Shown piece by piece: positions 16,559 through 25,593 of a stretch of 64,000 nt of DNA. Location of the stretch: the NCBI GenBank assembly GCA_947632515.1, contig CANRPO010000004.1, forward strand, positions 1 through 64,000, read 5' to 3'. Positions within the stretch are counted from its first letter, which is position 1. Each line of letters opens with the position of its first letter. The notes under the pieces were generated by a model, which was not told where the DNA came from, did no database searches, and was given only the letters and a program-made list of their open reading frames with translations. The stretch comes from an uncultured Lachnospiraceae bacterium. Lineage in GTDB: Bacteria; Bacillota; Clostridia; Lachnospirales; Lachnospiraceae. The position numbers and the translations under genes were made by a program.

Positions 16559-17398
16559 TTATGTCCCTAATTGGAATAGGCTCCGAACAGAATGCATAAC
16601 CGTTTCCCAATCAATATCCTCTGCATATGCAAAACTATTTTGATAATTTCTCCAAAGCTGTTTCACAGCCGAATCCTTTTCCACATCATCAAGAATGGCG
16701 AGAGCATCGTTGAGCAGTTCCTGCGTTCCGCGCTTTTTTGAGGTGGCTGCCAAAGCATCACGAAGAACAACCGCGTCAACGTTTCCAGCATGAATCTGCT
16801 GCAGGATATGAATGTCATAAAAATCTCTCATGCGCGTATTGGCAACATTGCGGCTGACAATGGTTTCAAGCTTTTCGGCAAGCACTGTTTCCAGATTGTA
16901 GGCATATAGCTCAATATAGCGGCCTTCCAGCATAAGTTTGAAACTATATCTGATTTCACTTGGAATAATCACATCTCCGGTCGATATGTCAATCTTAAGA
17001 GGTGTTCTCACTCCATCAAATAAGGCTTCCATGCTGACTCGGACGCCCGGATATTCTGCCCCATCCATAATTTCGGAAACACTTTTTATCCGAAATTCCA
17101 CACCGTCCTCCAATGGTACGGATATGATCGAGGTAACAATTTTCTCCACATCCTCTATCGTGACATTGACGCCCTTTACTGTTACATCCAGATCCATTGT
17201 AGAACGTGCGTCAAGCCCTACCATTGCCGCCACTAACATACCGCCCTTTAAAATAAAGCTGTCCTTGTAATCGGATGTCGATATGCGTTCCAAAAAGCGC
17301 TCCATCATATAGTTTCTCATCAATATCTGCGCATCCGCAGAATTCTTCTTAGAAAGGTTGCGGATCAGGTCTTTTAACTGTCTTGCGGTCTTTATCAT
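16559..17398 (-). CDS. AbiEii/AbiGii-type nucleotidyltransferase toxin
   Basis: The 279-residue protein is a type IV toxin of the AbiEii nucleotidyltransferase family. FILKGGMLVAAMVG and RSTMDLDVTVKG hold the GG/S..D.D catalytic pattern near residues 50-75. Further features are EIMDGAEYPGVRV, LKIDISTGDVI (third acidic residue) and YNLETVLAEKLETIVSR. Such toxins transfer nucleotides, in known cases to tRNA, and give abortive infection against phages. The ATG overlaps the abiEi stop as TAATG, so translation is coupled. Confidence 0.92.
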   Translation of the reverse strand: MIKTARQLKDLIRNLSKKNSADAQILMRNYMMERFLERISTSDYKDSFILKGGMLVAAMVGLDARSTMDLDVTVKGVNVTIEDVEKIVTSIISVPLEDGVEFRIKSVSEIMDGAEYPGVRVSMEALFDGVRTPLKIDISTGDVIIPSEIRYSFKLMLEGRYIELYAYNLETVLAEKLETIVSRNVANTRMRDFYDIHILQQIHAGNVDAVVLRDALAATSKKRGTQELLNDALAILDDVEKDSAVKQLWRNYQNSFAYAEDIDWETVMHSVRSLFQLGT

Positions 17399-17991
17399 TA
17401 TAAAAGTACCCCCAGATACTGTCTCAGCAGCTTTTCTACATGGAAAAGAGCCGCATACTGCATAAGTTTTCGCAGATCCTTATCTTTCCGTAGGGCATAT
17501 TGCTTTATTGCGCTTTGAAATGTCTGCATTTCAATGTTACTCCGACTCCGCAAAATATCACAGACTGTCCGTTCCATATCATAAACCGGCACCGTATGGC
17601 CAAAGGAAGTTTCTGCGTCAATGATCCCCGTTCCATGCAGCCCCTTTTGGATGGTATAAACCTTAAAACCATCCTCTCGAAGCCGGGTTGGATTATAACC
17701 TGTCTTCACAGTAATCGAATATACCATAGGCTCCCGGTCGGTTAAGTCGTGAAGAAATAATGCCGTTTCATGGGAAAAGACAGCCTGACTGCAGCGAAGA
17801 TGAAGCAGATACATGGCATCCGGCCATGAATCAGAGGAAATATACACGCCATGAGCCGCCCGCTCAAGCTTATGCGTCTGTACATAAGTGTAAAAAGAAG
17901 GCTTGCTTATATTAGCTTCTATCACTTGGGAAGTTCGGATAATGCCGCTATTTTGTTGAAGCAACTCGTCGATTTGTTTAAACTTATCCAT
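17398..17991 (-). CDS. AbiEi-type antitoxin and transcriptional repressor
   Basis: A 197-residue antitoxin of the type IV AbiE system. The N-terminal winged helix (IIRTSQVIEANISKPSFYTYV) is followed by RAAHGVYISSD and the AbiEi domain with HETALFLHDLTDREP and YDMERTVCDIL. AbiEi proteins repress their own operon by binding inverted repeats; such a repeat is present at 18001-18040 over the -10 box. AAGGA lies upstream of the ATG. The cassette sits directly against the 3' end of the amidohydrolase gene. Confidence 0.92.
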   Translation of the reverse strand: MDKFKQIDELLQQNSGIIRTSQVIEANISKPSFYTYVQTHKLERAAHGVYISSDSWPDAMYLLHLRCSQAVFSHETALFLHDLTDREPMVYSITVKTGYNPTRLREDGFKVYTIQKGLHGTGIIDAETSFGHTVPVYDMERTVCDILRSRSNIEMQTFQSAIKQYALRKDKDLRKLMQYAALFHVEKLLRQYLGVLL

Positions 17992-18000
17992 ATAGATTTT

Positions 18001-18040
18001 CCTTTCATGCTAATATTATAAATCAAATTAGCACGAAAGG
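18001..18040 (-). promoter_or_regulatory. abiE operator and promoter dyad
   Basis: A 40-bp inverted repeat has 14-bp arms (CCTTTCATGCTAAT and ATTAGCACGAAAGG) with one mismatch. On the minus strand its centre holds TATAAT (18015-18020), a likely -10 box for abiEi, so AbiEi binding would block initiation. The right arm overlaps the last codons of the amidohydrolase gene. Confidence 0.78.
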
Positions 18041-19338
18041 AAATAAAATTTATCCAGCCCCATCCGCACGATGATCTTCTGAATCTTGCGATAAACCAAC
18101 TGCTCGTCCACAGTCAGGATCTTTCTGTGCTCCATAGTCACTTTTCCGTCGATGATAACCGTGTCCACCTCGGAACCGTTGGCGGAGTAGGAGAGCGCCG
18201 CGATCAAGTTGTTCTTAGGCGTGAGGGACGGCGTGTTCAGATCGAGGATCGCCAGATCGGCCTTCTTGCCGACCTCGATGCTGCCGATCTCCCGCTCCAT
18301 TCCGAGAGCCCGCGCGCCATTGATCGTAGCGATACGAAATCCCTCCTTGGCACTGACGCACTGAGGGGTCTTTCCCGTTCCCTTGTGGATCAGCGTAAGC
18401 AGGCTCAGCTCGTGGAACATATTCAGGCAGTTGTTGCTGGCCGCGCCGTCCGTGCCGAGACAGACGTTGATCCCCTTTTCCAGCATCCGGCCGACAGGCG
18501 CAAAACCGTTGCCGAGTTTCATGTTGCTGGCGGGATTGGTCGCCACGCTGACATTTTTCCTCTTCAAAATATCCATATCCGCCTCGTCGATCTGTACGCA
18601 GTGCGCCGCTATTGCGGGCACGTCGAACAGGCCGCATCTCTCCGCCAGCGCGATAGGGCTGCAGCCATACTTCTCACGGATCTGTTCGATCTCGCTCTCG
18701 CTCTCCGACAGATGGATGTGAATCCCCATACCGTTCTTCTTCGCCTCATTCGCGACGATTTTCAGGTAAGCCTCGTCACAAGTGTAGGGCGCGTGGGGAC
18801 CGAGGACGAAGGAAAGTCTGTCGCAGTCTTTGGCGGCGTCCCGCTCCTCATATGCCTGGCGCAGTCTCATCTGTCCCGCCTCGTCGTTGCCGTTTCCCAC
18901 CAGTCCTCTGCTGATCACGGCGCGCATACCGCTCTCCCTGACCGCCCGGGTGGTCTGGTGAATGTTCATCTGCATATCGTTAAAACAGGTGGTGCCGCTC
19001 TTCATCATCTCGATGATCGCGAGATTCGCGCCCCAGTATGTATCCTCGTCTGTCATCTGCTGCTCAATCGGGTCGATGGTGCCGAACAGCCAGTCCATGA
19101 AGGAGAGATCGTCCGCCACATTGCGCATAAAGGACATGTAGGAGTGCGTGTGGCAGTTGATCAGCCCCGGTATGACCAGTTTGTCCGTGCCGTCGATCTC
19201 CTTATCCGCAAGAAATCCATCGGGTCTCTGTCCGATGCCCGCGATCCTGTCCTTCTCGATATAAATATCAGTCTCCCGTATCACGTCCTCCGCGTCCTGC
19301 GGCAGGATCGCCAGAGCGCTCTTAATGATCATTCCCAT
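18028..19338 (-). CDS. Amidohydrolase, MtaD/SsnA-like (SAH/MTA deaminase type)
   Basis: A 436-residue metal-dependent amidohydrolase. PGLINCHTHSYMSFMR gives the HxH metal site near residue 65, IHIHLSESESE the third histidine, AIAAHCVQID the fourth and LGTDGAASNN the metal Asp. This arrangement matches S-adenosylhomocysteine/5'-methylthioadenosine deaminases. ATG 19338 follows GGAGG by seven bases; an upstream ATG at 19356 lies before that site. The C-terminus (DKFYFLSC) runs into the abiE operator, and the original 3' end may have been altered when abiE arrived. Confidence 0.9.
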   Translation of the reverse strand: MGMIIKSALAILPQDAEDVIRETDIYIEKDRIAGIGQRPDGFLADKEIDGTDKLVIPGLINCHTHSYMSFMRNVADDLSFMDWLFGTIDPIEQQMTDEDTYWGANLAIIEMMKSGTTCFNDMQMNIHQTTRAVRESGMRAVISRGLVGNGNDEAGQMRLRQAYEERDAAKDCDRLSFVLGPHAPYTCDEAYLKIVANEAKKNGMGIHIHLSESESEIEQIREKYGCSPIALAERCGLFDVPAIAAHCVQIDEADMDILKRKNVSVATNPASNMKLGNGFAPVGRMLEKGINVCLGTDGAASNNCLNMFHELSLLTLIHKGTGKTPQCVSAKEGFRIATINGARALGMEREIGSIEVGKKADLAILDLNTPSLTPKNNLIAALSYSANGSEVDTVIIDGKVTMEHRKILTVDEQLVYRKIQKIIVRMGLDKFYFLSC

Positions 19339-19491
19339 CTTTTTTCCTCCAACCATAACGGATAAACCGTATCCGCTGTCATATATTTGTCGGCTGCAAT
19401 ATGAACCGTCTCATACATTTTACCATCCTGCCGCTATAAGAGGAAGAAAAAATTTGATAAAACCACAGACGGAATTTCTCACATGATCTTC

Positions 19492-20988
19492 CTACTCCTC
19501 CGACAGCCTGACGGTATCCCCGTTTCCCAGCTCCTTCGTGGAGGAGGAGATCACGCGGCTCTCTCCGTCCAGAGCGCCTTCCACGGCCACCCAACTGTCG
19601 TTCTGATCCTGAATCTTGACGTTGATCTGCTCCGCATAGTATTCTTTGCCCAGAATCCCGTCCCGCTCTCTGACGACATAGACATAACTCCTCGCGTTCA
19701 CCGTGTACACCGCCTGGGAAGTAACGCAGCAGCTATATTTTTCGCCGCTCTCCGCATGGTTCATCGTACCCGACAGGCCCGGCGCGCCGACTCCTTCGGG
19801 AAGGGCAATATAGATGTCATAGTTTCCGGGCATGGAATCGCTCTCCGCGAGATAGTCGATCGTCGCGTCCTTCTCCCTGCTGCCGTCCAGCTTGAGGGAT
19901 ACGGCGTCATTCAGGCTCACATATTTTTTCTGCTCCTGAGAGATGACCGCCCTGAAACGGCACGGCACCGTGTCGTCGGAGAGCAGCATGACCGCCGCGT
20001 CGGAAGTCCTACCCCCGATAGTTACGGCAATATCCGTAACCAGACCGCCATAGGGCGCACATATCTGTCCTTGTGCGTCCAAGATCTCCTGAAACCGCGC
20101 AAGATCTTCCTGCAGAGCGGCCAGTTCCAGTCGGTCGACCGTCAGCGCCGCGTCCTCGCTCTCGGGAGCGGCGGCGTCCTCCACCTTTCTTTCGGCCTCT
20201 TTCACGGCGTTATCCCGCTGCCACTCGGCGTCCGCCTCCGCATAGGCCGCCTGCTGCAGCTCCTCAAGCAATGCCTCGTCCACCGGGCTGTCCTCAATAT
20301 TTTCATCTCCCTCATAGTAATCCTGATCGTCAGTGTACCCGTCCTCGCCGTACTCATCTTCATCGTACTCCTCGCCGCTCTCCGGGTTATTCTCGCGCTC
20401 CTTCCTTCTCTTTTCCTCGGCCTCCTTGCGTCTTCTCTCTCTTTCCGCATTGCGCTGTTCGTCTATCTCATACTCGATCCGGCTGTACGCCTCGGCCGCC
20501 CTCCCCACAAGCGTGTCTTCACGCTTAGCGACCTCTTCGTAATCCTCTCTGGCGCGCTGTTCCTCCAGCTCCTTCCTCTGCCTTGCCAGCTCCTGATTCT
20601 GCACGATCGTGTCGATCTGGGCCTGCAGCTTAGAGATCGCCGTCCGTTTCTCCTCCATAATATCCTGCAGATCTTCCAGATCCACGGTGAAGAGAACTTC
20701 TCCCTCCTCCACTCTGTCTCCCTCCTGCACCGCCAGATCCTCGATCCGCAGCCCGCTGAGCGCCGTGACCGGATTCTTGTCCCCCGCCTCCACGATACCG
20801 TCCGCCTCCACGATGTGTTCCACATATTTCTGCTCAGGCGACTCAATGCTCACAATGGGGAGTTTCGAGGTGTACACGCTCTTAGAAATTACCGTACACA
20901 GCCACATGAACCCAAGGAATACAAAAAACGCCGTCGCTATTTTCTTCTTTCTGTTCGATCCCAATATTTTTTCCTCCACCTGATCCAC
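19492..20988 (-). CDS. HlyD-like efflux adaptor protein
   Basis: The 498-residue protein has one N-terminal membrane helix (residues ~17-36), a split biotinyl-lipoyl-like domain (GLRIEDLAVQEGDRVEEGEVLFTV and, much later, GQICAPYGGLVTDIAV) and between them a long, strongly charged helical region (~110-300) rich in Glu, Arg and Lys with an Asp/Glu/Tyr-rich break around 200-235. C-terminal beta domains follow. Such adaptors pair with exporters. Here it is the third gene after two sugar-importer-type permeases, with a 19-bp gap. GTG 20988 is used; a TTG at 20964 has the better GGAGG site. Confidence 0.85.
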   Translation of the reverse strand: MDQVEEKILGSNRKKKIATAFFVFLGFMWLCTVISKSVYTSKLPIVSIESPEQKYVEHIVEADGIVEAGDKNPVTALSGLRIEDLAVQEGDRVEEGEVLFTVDLEDLQDIMEEKRTAISKLQAQIDTIVQNQELARQRKELEEQRAREDYEEVAKREDTLVGRAAEAYSRIEYEIDEQRNAERERRRKEAEEKRRKERENNPESGEEYDEDEYGEDGYTDDQDYYEGDENIEDSPVDEALLEELQQAAYAEADAEWQRDNAVKEAERKVEDAAAPESEDAALTVDRLELAALQEDLARFQEILDAQGQICAPYGGLVTDIAVTIGGRTSDAAVMLLSDDTVPCRFRAVISQEQKKYVSLNDAVSLKLDGSREKDATIDYLAESDSMPGNYDIYIALPEGVGAPGLSGTMNHAESGEKYSCCVTSQAVYTVNARSYVYVVRERDGILGKEYYAEQINVKIQDQNDSWVAVEGALDGESRVISSSTKELGNGDTVRLSEE

Positions 20989-21007
20989 GCCCGGAAGACG
21001 CCTCGCG

Positions 21008-21901
21008 CTACTCTTTCAACCCCGAAAAGATGATCCCCTGCTCCAGATAATCCTGTCCCCACACGAAGACAAACACCGCCGGGATCAGCGTGATAATCGA
21101 TGCCGTGAACGCGTTCCCCGCCTGCTGCCATGTGATCTCAGGCAAATACAGGGACAGGGGCCACAACGATTTGTCCTCCAGAAAGGCCATCGGCTGCTCC
21201 ATCATATTCCAGTATTCCAGAAACCCTAACACCATCGCCGACAGCAGCCCGCTCTTGCCAAGGGGCAGCCCGATGGAGCAGAAGATGCGCCACTCCGCAG
21301 CCCCGTCGATCCGCGCTGCCTCGAACAGCTGCATCGGGATCGCGCGGAATCCCCCATAGACGAGAAATACGGGCAGCGTCGAGAACACGGCGGGCAGAAT
21401 CACCGCCGCGTGAGTATCCAGCATGCGCAGGCGGTTCAGGACAAGATAACTTGAGAGCATCATGACCTGAAAAGGCAGGAGCATCAGCACGATATAGAGC
21501 GCGAACAGCGCGCGGCTGCCTTTCACCCGATACACCGCGAAAGCCCATGCCGCAGGAACACCCACCGCCAGCTGCCCCGCCAGTATGATCCCCACCAGTT
21601 TGATGGAATTCCAGAACAGCACGAAGAACTGAGGCGTCATAAAAAGGAGTTTTCCGTAATTGCCGAAGGTCGGGTAATCAGGCACGATCTTCCAGTTGAT
21701 ATACTCCGCCCCGTCCGTGAACACCGCCGCCAGATGCTGTCGCAGCTCCCCGTCGCTCATCACGGAGCCTGTCACCAGAAGAAGGATCGGCAGACACACA
21801 AGAAGCGTCGGCAGCAAGATCATCGCCAACGCCGCGCCGTGTCGGATCTTCCTCATTCCCACTCTCATATCCCGCATATCCATTCGTCCTGTGATCTGCA
21901 C
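21008..21901 (-). CDS. Carbohydrate ABC transporter permease (MalG type)
   Basis: A 297-residue inner-membrane permease with six predicted helices and the EAA loop AARIDGAAEWRIFCSIGLPLGKSG near residues 200-225, the contact for an ATPase. GTG 21901 is preceded by GGGAGG at seven bases. It follows the MalF-type permease. No solute-binding protein or ATPase gene is in the neighbourhood, so both would come from elsewhere, such as a shared MsmK-type ATPase. Confidence 0.9.
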   Translation of the reverse strand: MQITGRMDMRDMRVGMRKIRHGAALAMILLPTLLVCLPILLLVTGSVMSDGELRQHLAAVFTDGAEYINWKIVPDYPTFGNYGKLLFMTPQFFVLFWNSIKLVGIILAGQLAVGVPAAWAFAVYRVKGSRALFALYIVLMLLPFQVMMLSSYLVLNRLRMLDTHAAVILPAVFSTLPVFLVYGGFRAIPMQLFEAARIDGAAEWRIFCSIGLPLGKSGLLSAMVLGFLEYWNMMEQPMAFLEDKSLWPLSLYLPEITWQQAGNAFTASIITLIPAVFVFVWGQDYLEQGIIFSGLKE

Positions 21902-22019
21902 GTCCGTTCCTCCCGTAAATCCACTTACTTCCGCCTCCGCGCATACGGCGCGCCACGTATGCTCCGCCGTCTTCCCTGAAATCCGCTGCCCGCCCGCATA
22001 AATCCGGTCTGCCGTCCCG

Positions 22020-22907
22020 TCACATATCCTGCCTGTCCCAGAGCCTCTGCAGCAGCATGATCACTGCGAAGAGAAATCCCCCGACACAGACGGTGGCCGC
22101 CGCCATCTTATCAAAATCCAGATTGACAAACCAGTTGTTGAACAGATGCTGCAGCAGATATATGTCCTGCTCCGGGTAGGAACCCGCCACCAGATACGCC
22201 TCCCTGTATATCTTAAAGGAATTCAAAAAAGACAGTATCACGATGGTATAGAGACTGCCCTTCAGATTCGGCAGCACCACCTTGAAAAAACACTGCGTCT
22301 CGGAGGCGCCATCCACTCTCGCAGCCTCCTGCAGCTCATTCGGCACCCCCAGGATTCCCGCAAGCCAGAGAACGATCGTATAGCCCGCATTTTTCCATAT
22401 ATAGCTGAACACCAGCACCCAAAAAGACGCTCCGGTGCCAAGATAATCCGTGCGCACCTCTCCCCACAGACCGCTCCACTCTCCCAGCCTTGTCAGAAGG
22501 AGATTGAAAAATCCCTGTCTGTAAAAGACCATCTTCCATACAATGACGATCGTCGCCGTCGGCATCGCCAGCGGGAAAAGATACAGGGATTTAATGACTC
22601 CCGCGCTCTTCATCCTGCTCACCGGCAAGGCGATCATCAGTCCGATCACAACAAGCAGCGGTATGCAGACGAGCGTAAAGCGAAATGTGTTTTTGACCGC
22701 CAATCGGAACGCCTGATTCGCAAAGATCGTCCTGTAGTTGTCGAATCCCACAAAACGGCTTGTGACCACCGTCTGAAAGGAACGTCCGAAGACATTCAGA
22801 AACGGGAGCAGAACAAACACAAGCACCCCCAGCATACTGGGCGCTAAGAACACGAAAAAGGCCCGCGTATCTTTGCGCCGTCTTGCGCCGAACCTTCGTT
22901 TTTTCAA
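22020..22907 (-). CDS. Sugar ABC transporter permease (MalF type)
   Basis: A 295-residue permease with the N-terminal KDTRAFFVFLAPSMLGVLVF helix, a large loop (~130-165), and the EAA loop AARVDGASETQCFFKVVLPNL near residues 205-225. It starts at TTG 22907 behind a purine-rich GGAGGAGAAGA site. It is the first of three same-strand genes (two permeases, then the adaptor) with a likely regulated promoter at 22973-23007. The substrate cannot be read from the sequence. Confidence 0.9.
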   Translation of the reverse strand: MKKRRFGARRRKDTRAFFVFLAPSMLGVLVFVLLPFLNVFGRSFQTVVTSRFVGFDNYRTIFANQAFRLAVKNTFRFTLVCIPLLVVIGLMIALPVSRMKSAGVIKSLYLFPLAMPTATIVIVWKMVFYRQGFFNLLLTRLGEWSGLWGEVRTDYLGTGASFWVLVFSYIWKNAGYTIVLWLAGILGVPNELQEAARVDGASETQCFFKVVLPNLKGSLYTIVILSFLNSFKIYREAYLVAGSYPEQDIYLLQHLFNNWFVNLDFDKMAAATVCVGGFLFAVIMLLQRLWDRQDM

Positions 22908-22972
22908 TCTTCTCCTCCTCCGGTTTACGGGCCCCGCGCCCGTACTGTCTGCCTGTATTTAGGTATGGTTCT

Positions 22973-23007
22973 ATCATAGCAATCTTTTCTCTAAAGAATC
23001 TCTAAAA
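22973..23007 (-). promoter_or_regulatory. Promoter with 11-bp-period direct repeats (PhoB/OmpR-type layout)
   Basis: On the minus strand two direct repeats TTTTAGAG (23000-23007) and CTTTAGAG (22989-22996) have an 11-bp period. They are followed ten bases later by the -10-like TATGAT (22973-22978). There is no good -35 box, so an OmpR/PhoB-family activator is plausible. Confidence 0.5.
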
Positions 23008-23048
23008 CGTGTCTCACGGCTCGTCATAAGGAGCGCTCTCTGCGCGCA

Positions 23049-23086
23049 AAAGGCCCTCGCCGCGGTGATCTGCGGTGAGAGCCTTT
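23049..23086 (-). terminator. Hairpin terminator after the RibU-like gene
   Basis: A 15-bp stem with two mismatches (AAAGGC...GCCTTT outer arms), followed on the minus strand by CCTTTTGCG. The T-tract is short. It lies about 50 bp past the stop of the ECF S-component gene. Confidence 0.65.
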
Positions 23087-23134
23087 CGTCTCATATAGAT
23101 ACTGCTATGCGCGCGAACTCACGATCTGTCCCGT

Positions 23135-23917
23135 CTACTGTGCGACGTTCGTGCCCGCGCCGTCCGATGCCTGTCGCCTCGCGGGCATCTGCGCGCTCTT
23201 GATGATCGGACTCAAGGGCTTGTAGATCAGCAGCGTGACAACCGACGCCGCCACACTCTTGATGATGTTGATAGGCGCCACCGCAAAGCACACGAAAGTC
23301 GTAACGTCATGGATATTGCCGTTGATCTCTGAACCCATGGCGAGGATCGCGTCCAGCGGCATACCAAACAGCGCCGAGAAAGCAGGCAGCAGATAGACGC
23401 CGTTGAAGGCCGTGCCAAACACTGTCATAAGCACTGAACCTGCCACGCAGGAAAGCACCGCTCTCTTTTTCGTCTTCTTAAACATATAAATGATCGACGC
23501 TGGAAGAACCAGGCTGCACCCGATCACAAAATTCGCCAGATCACCCACGAACGCCGTGCTGGTGCCCTTGATGACCAGTTTCAAAAAGATCTTGCACAGC
23601 TCGATCATCACGCCCGCCACCGGACCAAACGCAAATGCGCCGACCAGCGCGGGGATCTCGCTGAAATCCAGCTTATAGAAACCAGGCGCCAGAAAGACAA
23701 TAGGAAAATCAAAGATATGCAGCACCACTGCGATGGCTGAAAACAGACCGATCATCGCGATCTTTCTGGTGCTTAAAATGCGCTCCCTAACGCCGTCCCG
23801 CTTATACACATACTTCTCCGCCGCATAGGCGATCAGGAACAGCCCCACCGCCACGACCAGACACACCAGCACAAAAATCAGGTTGTCCTTGACACTTTGC
23901 CATAATCCGTTACTCAT
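23135..23917 (-). CDS. ribU: ECF transporter S component, riboflavin (RibU-like)
   Basis: The protein has one extra N-terminal helix (residues ~8-30) and then the S-component core with about five or six helices: TRKIAMIGLFSAIAVVLHIF, FYKLDFSEIPALVGAFAFGP and VGDLANFVIGCSL. LDFSEIP and GPVAG are typical of RibU. The gene is preceded by an FMN riboswitch and its terminator, which fits riboflavin uptake under FMN control. ATG 23917 is chosen for the GGAGG 11 bases upstream; ATG 23935 has no good site. The C-terminal tail (ARRQASDGAGTNVAQ) is unusual and probably not part of the fold. Confidence 0.9.
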   Translation of the reverse strand: MSNGLWQSVKDNLIFVLVCLVVAVGLFLIAYAAEKYVYKRDGVRERILSTRKIAMIGLFSAIAVVLHIFDFPIVFLAPGFYKLDFSEIPALVGAFAFGPVAGVMIELCKIFLKLVIKGTSTAFVGDLANFVIGCSLVLPASIIYMFKKTKKRAVLSCVAGSVLMTVFGTAFNGVYLLPAFSALFGMPLDAILAMGSEINGNIHDVTTFVCFAVAPINIIKSVAASVVTLLIYKPLSPIIKSAQMPARRQASDGAGTNVAQ

Positions 23918-24022
23918 GTTACTCTTTTCCTCCATTCCGAGGCGTCTTGTATGTGACGCCTCTTACATAAATTGTCGGAAAAAGTTCTCGATCTTTTGTC
24001 GTACCGCATATTCCTATACGAC

Positions 24023-24049
24023 AAAAAAGCCCCGAAAATCTCTCGGGGC
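24023..24049 (-). terminator. Riboswitch-controlled terminator before ribU
   Basis: GCCCCGAGAGATTTTCGGGGC followed by T6 on the minus strand (24029-24049 plus 24023-24028). It sits between the FMN aptamer and ribU, the position of an expression platform. Confidence 0.88.
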
Positions 24050-24103
24050 ATTCCTGCAAAAGAAACAGATCCCGTGTACCCTGCACACGAAATACTGTCG
24101 TTT

Positions 24104-24247
24104 CTTCTCTCATCCAGACTGTACTGTCGGTTTTGGAATCTCACCAAATCAGCCGCGCAGCTGCCGATGTGTTTAAACCTATGCGGTCATGCTGCTGCGG
24201 GTCGCGGACTATACCGCCGGTAGGGAATTGCACCCGACCCCGAAGAA
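24104..24247 (-). ncRNA. FMN riboswitch (RFN element)
   Basis: Conserved RFN segments appear in order on the minus strand: TCTTCGGGGTCGGGTGCAA, TTCCCTACCGGCGGTATAGT, CCGCGACCCG, TGATTTGGTGAGATTCCAA, ACCGACAGTACAGTCTGGAT and GAGAGAAG. FMN binding would favour the downstream terminator and lower ribU expression. Confidence 0.96.
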
Positions 24248-24317
24248 CTTTTTCTTATATAAGGGAGTATACATCCTGACGGCGAATTATGCAAGAGGTG
24301 TTTTGTGCTCTCTCCCC

Positions 24318-24773
24318 TCATCCTTTTTGCTGTGAATCAAATACCCCGCAGCAAGCTGACGGGGTATCAAACTTGCAACGCAGCAAGCTGCGGGGTATTT
24401 GACCCTCGCGGCATTCGCCAAATGCTCGTGCAAGCACGGCACTTGGCTCATTGCTCGCGGGAATAAATTCCGAGAAGGACAGGATCATGTCTTTTTCATC
24501 TGCGGATGAGGCATCCCACAAGTTGTTCAGGCGCTCCGCCTTGGCCTGCGCCGTTGAGCCTTCAGGATTTTCCCTCAACAACGAATCGATCGGCACATGA
24601 AAGCACTGAGCCAAAAGCTCCAGTTTCTCCAGTGTGACGGCCCGCTCACCGCGCTCGATAAATCCGACGTAGGTGGTGGATACGTCGATATACGCCGCGA
24701 CCTGTTCCTGAGTCATTCTATGTCGTATACGTTCCTCTCTGATCCGTCTTCCAAGTACCTTCCTATCTATCAA
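24318..24773 (-). CDS. XRE-family regulator whose C-terminus is encoded by repeat A
   Basis: Residues 1-~70 form a helix-turn-helix domain (RRIREERIRHRMTQEQVAAYIDVSTTYVGFIERGER). A short linker with SSADEKDMILSFSEFI follows, typical of small Lachnospiraceae regulators. From about residue 105 the frame runs through repeat A copy 2, giving ARAFGECREGQIPRSLLRC, and stops a few codons after it. The last native residues were probably displaced by the insertion. TTG 24773 is the only reasonable start, with GGA about ten bases upstream. Confidence 0.82.
   Translation of the reverse strand: MIDRKVLGRRIREERIRHRMTQEQVAAYIDVSTTYVGFIERGERAVTLEKLELLAQCFHVPIDSLLRENPEGSTAQAKAERLNNLWDASSADEKDMILSFSEFIPASNEPSAVLARAFGECREGQIPRSLLRCKFDTPSACCGVFDSQQKG
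24335..24467 (+). repeat. Repeat family A, copy 2 (3' end of the XRE gene)
   Basis: This 133-bp copy is nearly identical to copy 1 at 14889-15021. It begins AATCAAATACCCCGCAGCAAG and ends GCTCGCGGGAATAAA. It supplies about 45 codons to the XRE gene on the minus strand. Confidence 0.92.
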
Positions 24774-24821
24774 TACCGATCATTCCTTTCGCCATCGTAT
24801 CTCTGTTTTTTACATTATTTT

Positions 24822-25388
24822 TCAAATGCCTGCTTTTCCCCTGATCCTTATCGCTAACAGAATCGCAAATATAAAAGCCAGCCCGCTGACCAGTATCGTA
24901 TAAACCCAAGAGGCGCCGGCAATTCCCCACCGCCGTACAAATAAGGGCGACAGCAGAAAAGCCGGGACCGCTATCAGGGAATATCCTCCTATCAAGTCCT
25001 GCTGGCATCGCAGTATCGTCAGCAAAATATTGATAAAGCCGGCCAGAGCCAACATACCGCTCCCGACAAGCAGTATCAGCAGCTCTGTCTTAAAGGATCG
25101 CAGATCCGTGTGATACAGCAGCGACAAAAACGGTATGCCAAGCAGATACGCACCGATCAAAACGGCCCCTGTGATCGCAAATATAAGAAATATCTGTCTG
25201 AGCGCACGGCGAATAAACAATTCATGACGCCCTTCGTTCCAATCCGCTGCGAGAGACGGCAGAATCGGCTGATACAGGAAACTGTTGAGCATCCCGGCCA
25301 GTGTATTCCATTTATAGCTGTTCTTTCGAATATCTGTTTCAGAGGTGAGCAGAAATCTTTTCAAGCCGTCAGCCAAACTCCATTTCAT
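24822..25388 (-). pseudogene. Oligosaccharide flippase with a large internal deletion
   Basis: The frame begins with a flippase-like N-terminus (RKNSYKWNTLAGMLNSF, normally the first helix). It then jumps directly to a C-terminal part (LYQPILPSLAADWNEGRHELFIRRALRQ and four further helices, including ILLTILRCQQDLIGGYSL). Wzx/MATE-like flippases of this type are about 450-500 residues; here 188 remain, so some 250 were lost in frame at about residue 35. It is probably inactive. ATG 25388 has a GGA upstream. Confidence 0.72.
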
Positions 25389-25494
25389 GTGTTTTTCCAA
25401 TCCCTATCCGATCATCCTGCTCATCGATATACGACGCAGATCATGCATTTCTACTATCTCCTTCGCCAATATAATCTGAAAATCGCTTATACAC

Positions 25495-25539
25495 AAAATT
25501 CCCAACGTAAGACTATTTCATATCTTACATTGGGAATTT
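25495..25539 (-). terminator. Terminator of the tandem-repeat gene
   Basis: A 17-bp stem with one mismatch (arms 25496-25512 and 25523-25539, TAAATTCCC-type ends) and a 10-nt loop, followed on the minus strand by TTTT. It lies about 55 bp past the stop of the repeat gene. Confidence 0.8.
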
Positions 25540-25593
25540 ATCGAATTACTGTTTTATTTTCCGTTTCACATTCTCTGCACTGCTATATTCTCT

